From assembly GCA_013399115.1 (NCBI GenBank), contig VXAA01003919.1, positions 120,665-184,664 of the forward strand: DNA of 64,000 nucleotides, read 5' to 3'. Source of the DNA: Anseranas semipalmata. Its lineage: Eukaryota; Chordata; Aves; Anseriformes; Anseranatidae. Shown piece after piece: positions 1 to 43,098 of this stretch; the first letter of the stretch is position 1; each line of letters starts with the position of its first letter. The notes under the pieces are model-generated. The model saw only the letters and a program-made list of their open reading frames with translations. It made no database searches and was not told the origin of the DNA. The position numbers and the translations under genes are program-made.

Positions 1-2
1 TA

Positions 3-1063
3 TGTGGTAGTTTTACTCCTCTGGGCAGCTGAACTCCACCACAACCACTCTCTCAGTCCCCCACCTCCTCAAAGGAAAAGGGGGAGAAAATACCGTGGAA
101 AGGGCTCAAGGGTTGAGATAAGGACAGGGAGATCACTCGCCAATTATTGTCATGGGCAAAACAGACTGAACATAGGGAGATTAATATAATTTGTTGCCTA
201 TCACTAGCAGATTAGAACAGTGAGAAACTAAAAGCAAGCTAAAAACACCTTCCCCCCCATCCACCCTCTTCTACTTCCTCCCCCCGAGCAGTGCAGGGGA
301 ATGGGGGCTGCAGTCAGTCTGTAACGCTTCATCTCCACATCTCCTTCACGGTCACTCTCTGCCCCTGCTCCAGTGTGGGGTCCCTCCCACGGGATGCCGT
401 CCTTCCCAAAATGATCCTGCATGGGCTTCCCGCAGGCTGCAGTTCTTCAAGAACTGCTCCCATATGGGTTCATACCACAGAGTCCATCCCTTAGGACCAA
501 ACTGTTCCAACATGGGTCCCCACAGGCGTCAGCTCCTGCCAGATCACCTGCTCCTGCATGGGCTCCTCTCCACAGGCTGCAGCTCTGGCCCGCAGCCTGC
601 TCTTGCAGGGATTCTCCATGGGCCGCAGCCTCCTTCAGGCCACATCCACCTGCTCCACTGTGGTCTCCACTGGTTGCAGTGTGGAAATCTGCTCCGTGTG
701 GTACCCATGGGCTGCAGGGGGACAACCATGGGCCTCTCCATGGGCTGCAGGGGAACTTCTGCTCTGGTGCCTGGAGCACCTCCTCCCCCTCCTTCTTCAC
801 TGACCTTGGTGTCTGCAGGGCTGTTTCTCCCTCCTCTCTCTCCCACCTGCTGTTGTGCAGCAGTTTTCTCCCTTTCTTAAATATGCTCTCACAGAGACAC
901 AACCAATTTTGCTCACTGGCTTAGCTCTGGCCAGTGGCGGGTCTATTTTGGAGCCGTCTGGAACTGGCTCTTATCTGACATGGGGCAGCTTCTGGACTTT
1001 TCTCACAGAGGCCACTCCTGCAGCCCCTCTGCTACCAAACCCTTGCCATGTATACCCAATACA
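3..1063 (-). mobile_element. Solo LTR-like element, avian endogenous retrovirus type
   Basis: On the minus strand this block starts TGTATTGGG and ends ACCACA, so it has the TG...CA termini of an LTR. I recall this sequence as a common avian interspersed LTR. A TATA-like TATTTAAG lies at 876-883 (minus). The middle (about 420-760) is rich in imperfect copies of the CATGGGCTGCAG motif. There is no gag, pol or env reading frame next to it, so it is a solo LTR. The target-site duplication cannot be tested because the left edge meets the window start. It lies antisense to COQ8A in the intron before the exon at 3086. Confidence 0.75.
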
Positions 1064-3085
1064 GATGACAAACTTCAGTATCTCCCTTTACGAATGCATT
1101 CTGCTTTACTGAAATATCGCAAGTCAATTCTGCAGAAGCAGATGTGCACTCAATTGTGTGACACCAAAGAAAGCACCAAGTACTTGTAACCTATTTGCTT
1201 AATCCTATCCATGATAAGTGACTTTTCTGAACTCATAGCAGTGAAGTCAAAAGATGATTTGTTTAGCACTTCCCACAAAACTACTGCAAGATTGTGTTAT
1301 CCAAACATACATAGTTACTTTACTTGAGAAACATATGTGCACAAGGGCTCTGTTTTGGGAGCTTCTTCTTCCACTGACTGAATTACAGTTTCACAAAGCT
1401 TTAAGCAGGTCAGAATTATAACAAGTATTTGTTTAACAAGAACCAGGACACTGTATACAGTGCACTCTTCCAACAAGTCTAAACAAACTCAGAAGCCCTG
1501 AGTTTGTGTCTGTATGTCTGCTCATGAGTATACAGCCATACACCCATTCTAATGTTGCACAAAACCTCCTTCACGTAGTTTGGTATAAACTTGCATTCCC
1601 AAAATATTGTTTTGTGAAGGTTATTACAGGGCCAAGTAGAGAGTTCCCACACATAGCTAAATGCTCACTGTACAAAATTCAAACACATTCTCCTCTACTT
1701 AGAGGTACCATTTTCTACTGGGAAAGGATCTAATACTTTCATCTGTTTGATATGTCAGGCATCTGATACTTCAGGCACATGTCTTCTCTGGTCCTTTCAC
1801 ATTGGCTTAATGAAGGTGCCAGGGAGGTCTTTGTAACTCTGAGCAGATGAAGTGGTTACCAAGTACCAGCTGACAAAAGACACTGTGTTCGTCTCTGCAG
1901 AGACTCTGAAGTAAAAAAATTAGCATGATGAGTTTCTTTCTCTACCTACCCTCCCAAATTTTGAGCATTTATGAAGTGTTAATTTCACAGTTATACATAC
2001 TGCATGAGCAGATGCTCTGTAATGGAGCCTTTAATAAAACACAGACGATAATTAGATGATATGTATGTAGTCAAATTTGCATAGGTTTGTACATCACTAT
2101 TATTTCTTTGTCTTCAACTTTGACTTTTCAAATGCTGCAGTTAGCAGTAATTGTGATTTCTGTCTTAGAAAGCCACTACATTTACTTCAACAGAATCTCA
2201 ACAGTCCTAGCATGAAAACTGTGCATGGAGATTTCAAACCTTCGCTTGTCTAATAACAAAGAGCACTCTCGGAAGGAGCTCCTGTTCTCTCCCAGATATC
2301 TTGGTAGACTGTGTATCACCCATTTTCTTTCTTATAGTGAAGCTTTAAAAGAACAACTACAGTAAATAGAAATCCTTTGCTCTCCAAACGCATAGAGTGG
2401 GGCAACTCTTGCAGGTCAGAATAGAACAGAAGATCTGTTGGGAGAAGCTTGCTTTGAGTGTTGCTGTCTGATGCTGTTATCCTTGCCTCAAGCACAGAAT
2501 TTTATTTATTTATTTTGATGACTACAAACGCTTGGCCATGGAAGGCTGAGCTTATTTGGTCTATAAATAGGTACCTGGTATTGTTTCAAGTAGTCTTAGG
2601 CTTAAAACTGCTGATATTGAATGATTAAGGACAGCATGGGAGGAGGGAGCACAATATGCATAAGAACCAAGTATTATGAGTGAAGGCAGTTTTATACTGA
2701 GGAGGGATAGCAAAAGCTATCTCATGCTATTCTGTAGTTCCCATCACCTGTTGTTGCTAAGAAATGTATTGCTTCTAGTGATCTCCACAATTAGTGACCC
2801 TTCCTGGCAATATGTGTGGAACAAGGCACCTCCAGTTATGGGTATTTGAGAAGCTGTCAATGAATTTGTCCCATCAGTGTGGCTGCCAGTGGTTCCAGGT
2901 GTCCTCAGTGTCTCTTCCTTTTTCCTGTCTTTTACTGTGAATGTCTGAGGTGCCAGAGTCTCTACAAATTACTTATTTGAGTAGAGATAGGACAGCCAAG
3001 CTGCATGCCCTTCACTGAGGACCATGGATGAGTAGTGAGACGGTTTTAAGTTCTTTTCTTAAAGTATTTCTATTATTGTTCGCAG
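1064..3085 (+). other. COQ8A: COQ8A intron (upstream part), no coding signal seen
   Basis: This stretch between the LTR and the first recognised COQ8A exon is AT-leaning unique-looking sequence. I found no match to the missing COQ8A N-terminus (about 60 residues), so that exon probably lies left of the window. The intron ends in the acceptor at 3084-3085. Confidence 0.6.
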
Positions 3086-34220
<31,135 letters not shown>

Positions 34221-34597
34221 TAAGAATGAACTAATGTATCTTGTTCTGAGGGCACAGTTTGTCTGAGCCTTGCAAAGAATGTTCTAGCCTCCCATGTGTT
34301 GCACCCTAGCTCTCCATCCTCTTGAGATGCAGCAGCCTGTGCCCTGGAAGCCAAGTGTGAGTTTCACGGAGACAAAGCTGTTCTTTCATGCTCTGTCCTA
34401 CACTAAGACTGCCAGTACAGTCTGCAGCATACAGGAAACTGTCTAGAGTGCTTCTATACTGTTTCAGGACACCAGCCAACTACCTTGAAAGCATTTTTAA
34501 CATTGTGATGGTGGCTGCATATTGTTTGGTTTTTATAATGGGTAGGGGAAGGAGGACAAGAGTGGAATTTAGTATTGAAACCTGTTTGTCATTCTTC

Positions 34598-34618
34598 AAA
34601 AAAAAAAAAAAAAAAAAA
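34598..34618 (+). repeat. A21 homopolymer in the COQ8A 3' UTR
   Basis: Uninterrupted A run followed by GCTTTTTTAAAAAACC. No poly(A) signal lies shortly before it, so it looks genomic rather than a tail. Confidence 0.9.
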
Positions 34619-34811
34619 GCTTTTTTAAAAAACCTACACTCTTTCATGCTAAGGTGGAATTCAAGTAGTTTTCATACTGTGAATTATAGAATGAAATACT
34701 GAAGTGTCCCCTACCACAGAGACATTCATCTCCCCTTTCCCCTGTTTTTGTAAGTCAAGTGGTGGCAGTCCAAGAACCCTTCTGGATTTTAGTGACACTG
34801 ATTTAATGCAA

Positions 34812-34830
34812 GGTGTGTGTGTGTGTGTGT
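34812..34830 (+). repeat. (GT)n microsatellite
   Basis: About nine GT units in the COQ8A 3' UTR. Confidence 0.9.
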
Positions 34831-35320
34831 ACATAGGATGAAGTTTTATGCTTTCTGCTTCTCTTTGGCTTGCAAGGCAAACATAGGAAACATTTTAAAA
34901 TCTGAGAATTGAGTGCCAATATCTTTTAAACACACACGCATACTCACACAACCCATCTCAGTTCTGGGAGACAACTATTTAATCAACAGAACTATATCTA
35001 AGCACAAATAGTGGGATTCTTCACTGTCTGGTAGGTATCAGCTTTCCTGATGGTGAGTGAGATAAGCTACATCTCTGACAGCAATTGCTTGCTGGACTCC
35101 TAACTAAGAAGCTATTCTGTGTTTTTGGCTGTTTTCCAGTAATGTAGAACTTATGGCAAGGCGGACAAACACTTCATGTCTCTCATGAGCATTTCAAGCT
35201 TTTGCTGATATGTCACATGTTTAAAACCAGACGCACAATTTTAAACTATTGGAGTCAAGCTAGCAAGTATACTTTCTTAGATTTTTGTACAAAGCCTGTA
35301 CCTGTATGAGTTCTGATTTC

Positions 35321-35326
35321 AATAAA
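35321..35326 (+). promoter_or_regulatory. COQ8A: COQ8A polyadenylation signal AATAAA
   Basis: First canonical AATAAA after the COQ8A stop, about 1.1 kb downstream. It is followed by a GT-rich stretch (TGCTTGTGCTGTGGG) fitting a downstream processing element. Confidence 0.7.
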
Positions 35327-35345
35327 AAAGTGCTTGTGCTGTGGG

Positions 35346-38189
35346 CCTGCAGTTTTTCCATCTTCTGGTGGGGTAATGACTACCCAAGTGAACCACGTCC
35401 TATTCTGTGGGATAAACAGCAGCAGAGGAGAAGGGGAAGCTTCCAAGTCTCTTGTTGTAGTTGTTTGCTCAAAGAATTGCTACTACCCTTGCAAAGCCAG
35501 CTGTGGCCTTTTCATTCCTTCATCTTTCCATTGCACCTGTGTTGCATACTAGCAGTGATGGTGACAAGTTTACCAGGAGCCAGAGGGATGTCAGCCTGAA
35601 CATCTGTCTGGTCACAAAAAATCCCTGGTAATTGACCTTTACTTTTGTTTTTCTTCCTTTTTTTTAATCACTCTGTTAAGAGTTCCTGAACATGAGTCTC
35701 TTTGCCCTTCCTCCACTTGTGAAGAAAGAGTGGCTGTTGGAGTTGATGCTTACCTGGTGTGCTAGTAAGGCAGATGTCCTTATCTTGGCAAGTGCAAGAT
35801 ACTTAGCAGGAGTCTCAGCTGATCCTACTTCATTAACACAGCCCAGGAATGCAGAGGGCTGTTTGATCTTAAACTTCAGTACATAAGAAATCCTGACTGC
35901 TGGCACTTCCAGAGATAAAGAACGGGTAAGTGAATAAATGATCTCCCTCTCAGGAGGGACCTTTGAGAAATAGGAAGACAGGTTATTGTATTACCTTTCC
36001 TCCACAATCGCATAAACTGCTTGATTTAAGACTTGTTTTAGAAAGATCCAGTACTGCTTAATTCAAATAAAAGTACTCATCAGGTTAGTCCTAATACTTT
36101 GAGAATTGTGAACTCTGCTATCCAGTAACAGTAATAAAATAATAGTTTTCCATAAAGCTGCTTAACTTGTTCACTGATGAAGTAACTTTTCTTGGCGTTT
36201 TGGGTTCTGATATACATTGTTTAGTTGTTTTCCTTTTGGATCTAGACCTTGCAGCTGTAAAAATGTTAGAATTGTTTGAGATGTTAAATGATTATGTTAA
36301 AGTTTTAAAAAGAAAAGTATAAAAAGCTATCAAGAGAATGGGACTAGAGCAAAGTTTCTGAAACTGATGATTGACAGCCAGTATGTTCAGAAGACTTGTG
36401 AGGAAGACAAAATAACTGAAGACCATTACAGTTCGTTTTTTCCAATAAGCACAGCTAGATGAGATTCATTATGCACTGGTTCATGTGACCACAGATCTTT
36501 TATATAACTTGCTGGGCCATGAGTGTTCAACTCTCAGCAAACATTTCCCTTCTTTGTCTAAAGAATAGCAATGAGCAGAGTTTAGGAGAGTACTAGGAGA
36601 GCTAATTAGAGCTCAGTCCCTATTTCTCCTGGCCTTTCGTGTATGTTCCAAAAGCTTTAATTTCTGCAGATTTGTCCAGAGTTTTTGTGATATGAGGAAT
36701 TGCTTGTCAGTCTCTCAGCCATGGAGAAAAACAAGAAACACCATACTTTGGCTTCAAGTCAAAGGAGTCATGACATTTTACAAGGAGCAAGAACATTGTT
36801 ATCACTGCTGCTTGCTCTGCACTAGCTAGTGAATTTGCTTGAACTGCACAAGCAAGGATATGAATATTTCTCTGCTTTATCAAACAAGTTCCGGAAGAAT
36901 CTTCTTGCAGAAACGGTTCTTAGTTCCACAGGGCAAGCCAGAGGTTAAGTCTGCTTCTCTGAAGACAGGCATTTTCCATTCTAAAGAATGGAGAGATTCG
37001 GGCTACATGCGGTAGCAGTGATGTTCAGATTTTTTTTTTTTTTTTTTACTCAACCTGTCTCATCAAAACAGAAAATGAAGCTGAGGAGCTGACCAGGACA
37101 CCTAACATGTAGTTCACTTTCTGCTTTTCTAATGTCCACATCCCTTGACAATAGAAGGCCCATTTCCCAAGACCTTTACAGCTGTGATGGAGCAACTTGG
37201 AACTGAGAGAAATAGATTGTACAAGTCACAGCACGGGAAGCAGATGGTGTTTCACAGAGCTACAGCAGCTAGGAGACCTGCAAAGGCCTAGATGGGATGA
37301 GCCCATGGGCCTAAATCCACATAAGCCAGAGTGGGCAGGTCTAAGAAGGTGAACCTTTTGACTGAAGGGAGACAGCATCAGAAATTTTTTGTTGAGAAGG
37401 GTAGCCTGCAGCCATGTAAGGGATTGATGGCTGTCTTTGGTAGGAGGAGAAGGCCCAGGCTAGCACTGCTGGCAACACAGGACCAACAACAGCATAGTCC
37501 TGTATTCCCGCTGGGGGTGGGGTGGGGGGGGAGGTGTTGCAGGAGGAGGGGGAGAGTGTGTTGGGGAGGTGGAGATTGAAGCTTGTTATCAAAGGTAAGA
37601 TTATTACCAACACAACAACTGAAGAGGAAGATGTCCCAATAAGCAGTCTCTGCTGTGGAGAAAATATCAAGCTGCCTTGTGGAAGAACTGGTGGAAGGTG
37701 AGACTGGGGCAGGACACACTCAGAACAACTTTGCAGGTATTCTGGGATGCATTTAAAAATGCATGAGAATTAGTTTGGGTAGCTAATAATAAGCTATAAT
37801 AAAAATAAGTAAGAATCCAACACTAGGGCAGCTGAAACACTTGACCTATAACTAAATGAAGGAGGAACCTCGGAAACGATGACTACAAGTACTGACACAG
37901 AACAGATGACCTAAGAAGGTCACAAGAACTGTAGCTGATGAAGTTCAGTATACTAAAGTGCAAGGTAGCTTGACTTTAACTTTTTAAAAAGGTTCTGTTA
38001 AGTTTTTCTGAAAGCTGTTAGAGCTAAATAGAATTGTGCACCCACTACTTTTCTTACAACCGTGTGCTTGTGCAGATGTGTTATATATGCTGGTTTTATC
38101 TTCAAGAACCCAATTATTCCCCTGTCCATTTCCTCCTCAAAGCTTAACAGGGGGAGGTATAAGAGAAAAAAAAAAGACAAAACATCTGC
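35346..38189. other. Intergenic spacer between convergent COQ8A and CDC42BPA
   Basis: About 2.8 kb between the inferred 3' ends. It has a T run near 37028 and a G-rich tract at 37511-37575. I see no gene, RNA gene or recognisable transposon. Confidence 0.7.
37511..37575 (+). repeat. G-rich tract, G-quadruplex-capable
   Basis: Contains GGGGGTGGGGTGGGGG and further G runs up to GGGGAGG. Four or more closely spaced runs of at least three G fit the usual quadruplex pattern on the plus strand. Confidence 0.7.
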
Positions 38190-38208
38190 ATTTCTAACAG
38201 TTCCCTGT

Positions 38209-38214
38209 TTTATT
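38209..38214 (-). promoter_or_regulatory. CDC42BPA: CDC42BPA distal polyadenylation signal AATAAA
   Basis: Minus-strand AATAAA followed downstream by a T-rich stretch (38160-38190 in reverse complement), as expected for a cleavage site. It is the most distal good candidate before the intergenic spacer. Confidence 0.55.
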
Positions 38215-41200
38215 GCGGTACATCAAAGTAGGTTAATATTAAGTGTGTTACCGACATAAAATATTGGTGGTAAGTCATTTTTTACATTGTTGACTTTTCC
38301 ACCTTAAATATTTCTGTGCAAAAGAATCTACATCATTGTTCTGTAGCAGAGAATCTCTTACAATGTCCCCTACAACATTGAGGGCGTTAAACAAAATAGT
38401 GAGAAGAGGCAAAAAGCAGAATCTTTCCCCCGCACGCACACTTGTCAGCTTTTATACTCAAAAACACAAAAGTGATTACATCTATGCCATGCAAAACTGT
38501 ACAATATTACAATGAAAAACCTTAAAAAAATAAAATAAATGATATGAAGCCGTCATACATAAAAAGGTAGGTATAATTACTCTGAAATACCAACACTGGT
38601 TTGGTTGTGGATTTCTTCCCTGTGGATGAAACTTTTTTAAATGCAGAGTGAAAATAGGTTATACTGAGCTGTGGCTGGAAAGAAAGATAATGTATAGTTT
38701 GAATTTAGAATGGAAAGTCTGTAGTAGACCTGTTTCTGAGGGCATCTATCAAATAGAGCATGGAACACAGAGTGTGCAGATAAGTGCAGTTTGTGTTAGT
38801 ACAGAAAATTGTCCCATTTCCTCCAAGGAACTGACTCCTATGTGGAAAAAAACAAAAAAAGCACAGCAGAAGCTGTGCCACAGATATGTGCCACTGATTC
38901 TCAGGCTAAAGAGGTATGGGTAGTTGCGCTGTGATAGACTTTACCCTTGATGTATTCATTTAAAACTAAACAGCATACACAAAATTGAACAAGAAACTGC
39001 TTCTACCTAAGAGTATGTTTGTTCTGTCATTTGGGATCTGGCTGTGCAAGACAGTATGATGCTGATACCTGTTTCTCTGTTAATAGTCCAAGTGTCTTGA
39101 AAGGCTGATAAACTGTGAACCAGTTAGGTGCAGTTAACCTTTACTTCCATAAAAACACTATGCTTTGTGGATTTTTTTGGTAGGACAAGACCCTTTACTT
39201 CCCTCTGCTGCATACCTGAGAATAACATGCTTGGCTGTTAATTTTATAAGAATCAAATCAAAGACATAAAATTCCTGACAGTTTTGAAACTTGTTAAAAT
39301 GGGCAAAATAAGCATTCATAACAACCTGCAGCAACTAACCAAGAGGAAAAGAAGGTATTTCATCAGCAACAGAAATGTTTTTTTGAATCCATCAGCCATT
39401 TTCTGCAGGTCAGATGCAACAGAGAAGAGAGTACTATAACCCTGCTTTTGGTTTATGAAATGGGGTAAGCCACATGCCTGTGTCCATGCACGTGCAGGGG
39501 AAAGCTACTGACCAAACCTTTTTCATTCTGTAACCTGGAGTCGTTAGTAGCTGCCTGAATCTTCAGATCCTTTGTTGCCGCAAAAAGAAAACAAATTAAT
39601 AAAAAAACAACCAACCCATACGTTTAAGTAGTGTCATAGATGCAAGATACCTTCAGTCTCAACCAAAAGGAAATAAACAGCTAGATACCTATTGTGTACA
39701 CAGAACATATGCTACAGTAAAAAAAATAAAAAAAAAAAAAGGGAGATTTTTAAGCTCCCTGGACAAATTGCAGCCCTCTACTTCTGGAGTTGAAACAATG
39801 CTACAGTGCAAAGTAGCAAACCAAACCTTAAGAGACAACTGTCTTTGAGATACCAGGCAGAAGTCTTACAGTTCAAATAACCAAGTTACTTTTCCTAGCC
39901 CACTAAGTATTTAAAAAGCTCAGCTACGGTATGCTTTTGTTTTCAGTGTTCATACCAACAAAAAAGATGAGTGTGGTTTAAAATTGAGTGTATAATGAAA
40001 TGGACCCCAAATATATAAAAACTATTCCCGTCCTAGGACAACCTTTCTTCTTTCAAATAAGTGATATGGTCATTTGCTTTTCAACTGAGAGAACAGTTGC
40101 TGTTTCTCTTTTTAACAGATGCGTATAAAAATGCACAGTACCAAACTAATGATTAAATATAGTAATCCTAAAGGAGACTGCCAAAGCTTAAAAACTGTGA
40201 TGTACAAACAGCGTAGGCCTGTGGAGCTCTCATCCTGTGGAGCTTAGTGTTGTAACACAGCTGACCTCTGATCTGCCTGAAAATGTCAGTTTGGGCTATC
40301 AATAGACTTCAGTAATCAATAGATTACTGTACCATAGTAAACATGTGCATTTAGTCATTTTAATAGTTTTCTGTGTTGTGGCTCTTTGGGTTCCATTTTC
40401 AGATAGAACATTAGCTCAACTGCAAAAAAAAAAAAAAAAAAATCCACAAAAAAGATGCTGTGACCCTCTCTTAGGGGACTTGTTGTACAGGCTGCTCTAT
40501 CTTAAATGACTGCTGTTTAAATGCCTTCTCTGAATATCAAAATAAGATTAATGTTTAAATACAACATACAGTAAATACTAAACTAGTCTGCAAAGGTTTT
40601 GAAAAGTGTGTGGACATGCTTCACCAAAAGGAGGAAACTGGGGGGAAAAGCAGTGGTTATACTTGAAGCAATATGCAGCCTTTAGAAAAGAAGCTGATGT
40701 AGAGCTTTAATAATGCCATTAACACCCTGCCTATCTGTCCCTCAAAAAGATAAAAACCTATTCTGGAAGGAGTTTCAAGTGCTTAGCTGTTTGCTAAAGC
40801 TTTTAATATTAAATGCCAGGCTTGCAAAAGTAGTACCTTTGAAGTGAAAACAAGCAAACAAAAAAAACACTACCAACTTGCTACTCCGAAAAACCCAAAC
40901 TGGAGAGAGACAGGTTTTTGATATGATGGTTTCTAAAAAAAATTGTGAATTCCTGTCCCGAAATAACATTAAATGAGCTTAAATTTTGACAAGCCTCTTG
41001 ATTCAGAGTGAAAGAGAAAACTAACCCAGCATGATAAGATGGTATAGGCAATGATCTGTGTCTCGTTCCCTGTTTCACATTTAGATCATACCTGGAAATT
41101 ACTGTACATGGTTTGAACTTACCTATAACTTCCATTAAAGAAGACATAAACTGGAAAACTCCAAACATCTCTGTATGGGTGAAACACTGTATTACTGCTG

Positions 41201-41438
41201 ACTGCAAGAGGATGGAATGGTTTAAGAGCCATAGCAAGTTTCTGAAACCCACAAAAAACAGTATTCTAAATACAAAAAGCCCTTACATGTTTGAGTATGG
41301 TCATAGTATAATGCCAGCAACAATACTACTGAGAAGAGAGGCTTGTTTGAACACTCCCAAATGAAAAACACATCTGCCTTGCTAACTGAAGAGACAAGAC
41401 ATCTTCTCTTATCATCCATTTGTACATCAGTCTCTCAC

Positions 41439-41444
41439 TTTATT
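41439..41444 (-). promoter_or_regulatory. CDC42BPA: Candidate internal CDC42BPA polyadenylation signal
   Basis: Minus-strand AATAAA about 1.5 kb after the stop; would give a shorter 3' UTR. Confidence 0.35.
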
Positions 41445-42385
41445 CCATTGACTGCATGACCAGCTTCAGCTTTTTACTTATTTTTGCAACTTCAGTAGGC
41501 TCTGTCATCCACTGCAATACTTTCTGCCCTCCTGCTACTGGAACCAAATAGCAGGTGAGCACATAGAAGCAACTGCAAATTGCACAAACCCACAGCACAG
41601 GTGGGGAGGGAGAGGAAAACCAACCTTGCCAGCATGGCAGTTGTGGGTGACTAGGCATCTTTGACAACCACAGTGTGAACAGTATGAGGTCAGTCTTCAA
41701 GGTTCTTCATTGCTACAGTGACAGCACAGCCAGTAATGGCTAGCTTCAGGATAAGAGCACTCATTTGGTTGATGTGTATTATAAACTAGTATTTGGTAAT
41801 GATAGTAACAGTTTTCTGTTTAGGGATGATGAAAGAGATGTGGAAGACTGCTCCCTTCCTAGTTAAACCCAGTCAAAGGCTGACCCAGGGAAACAGTCTT
41901 CCTGCTGAATCCTGCGGCACTGAGTTTCCTTGCTGCTGTAAGAACCTCTACCATAGTATGCCATAAGATATCTCAGCTGCACAGCTAGCACACAAGGAAC
42001 CAGGGCAACCACCTGGCTGACTGGTGCCCTTGGTTGTTGGGGCAGGGGGTTGCTTTCCAATCATTGTCATTTTTGCAAAGGATGGGGAGTAACGTGAAAG
42101 TAGGAATTATAGCCTCAGTTATGCTACTGCCAGAAGCAAAGAAATGTTGTGAAGTACTGCAGGGACTTCTCCTGGCAGTGCAGTGAATGCTACGCAAAAG
42201 GAGTAGCTGACCTGCAAAAGGTTTTAGGCCAGGGCTCCAAGTCCGTATATCACCGAGCATGAAAACAGGGACAACACAAATCTTAAATTAAAGGCTCTCT
42301 TAAATAAGCATCCATCTTCTGCTGCATACACAACGCTTTTTTTTTTTTAATATATACATACATATTTTACTCTAACATCTGTGTA

Positions 42386-42391
42386 TTTATT
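42386..42391 (-). promoter_or_regulatory. CDC42BPA: Candidate proximal CDC42BPA polyadenylation signal
   Basis: Minus-strand AATAAA about 0.6 kb after the stop, in a very AT-rich context; could be used for the shortest 3' UTR or be chance. Confidence 0.35.
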
Positions 42392-42966
42392 TAAACTCTG
42401 TAGTAAAATATGCATCATCTTAATCAATAAGGATTTGCTGGCAACAATCAGATTGACATTCAAATGTGGTGGCTGAAAGCTTTTATGTGCCTCTGACATA
42501 CTGATCATTCCCCATGCAGGGGAAGGGGGTCTCTGTGCTAGTTTTGTACAGTACAATGAACTATTGTATGAAAAAAAAAAAAAATCCCTCTAAATTTTCT
42601 GTTGTTGATGCTGGTCTGGTCTATTTAAGCTACTTTTGAGGAAATTGGGGGCTGGGGTGGGATAAATATGTTTTTAAAACAGCTGTAACCACAAAAATGA
42701 AATCAATACTAATACAAATCTACAGCATCTGATATTTACCAACACCCTAACTTTGCTCATTTGCTGCTGTCAAATCTAGAGAAGGGAGGCAGTGCTGAAC
42801 GGTGTTGAAAACAACCAGCTTCTACCTTCGTCTCTATCCCACTCCCAGATCACTTTCAGATGGGAAATGGGGAGGGTTAAGATGATGAAGGTGGGAACTG
42901 GAACAATTGAAGGGGACAGCCATTGGACAGCAAGCTGCTGTGATGTCAACTGAAAGCTGAAGCAGT

Positions 42967-43098
42967 TCATGAGTCCCAACTCACGTGGTCAGAGCTCTCC
43001 AGGGAGAGACTCTTGGTCTTGTGAGGAGAAACTGGGCTGGGAGGGCTGCTGAGGTTGGAGCTGTTTGATGCAGTGGAGTGTCTCGGAGAGTCAGAGTC
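42967..43098 (-). CDS. CDC42BPA: CDC42BPA last coding exon
   Basis: 43 codons plus TGA. It starts [15 protein letters not shown] after acceptor TTGGCTGCAG and ends VSWDS. SP-rich, probably phosphorylated in vivo (inference). Confidence 0.95.
   Translation of the reverse strand, partial: DSDSPRHSTASNSSNLSSPPSPVSPHKTKSLSLESSDHVSWDS

Larger units (their letters stand above)
34221..35345 (+). other. COQ8A: COQ8A 3' UTR (approximate end)
   Basis: Runs from the stop to just past the first AATAAA (35321). It includes a 21-A tract (34598-34618) and a GT microsatellite (34812-34830). The end is inferred, not observed. Confidence 0.7.
38190..42966 (-). other. CDC42BPA: CDC42BPA 3' UTR (approximate end)
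   Basis: Follows the TGA at 42967-42969. It is AT-rich and contains no CR1 or LTR that I can recognise. Candidate AATAAA signals (minus) are at 42386-42391, 41439-41444 and 38209-38214; I place the longest form at the last. A 20-nt hairpin lies at 40310-40329, and an A run at about 40423. The extent is inference. Confidence 0.6.

Noticed and set aside
421..924. Overlapping open frames on both strands at 421-924
   Set aside because: They lie inside the LTR and arise from its GC-rich CATGGGCTGCAG-like motif array; no protein family is recognisable.
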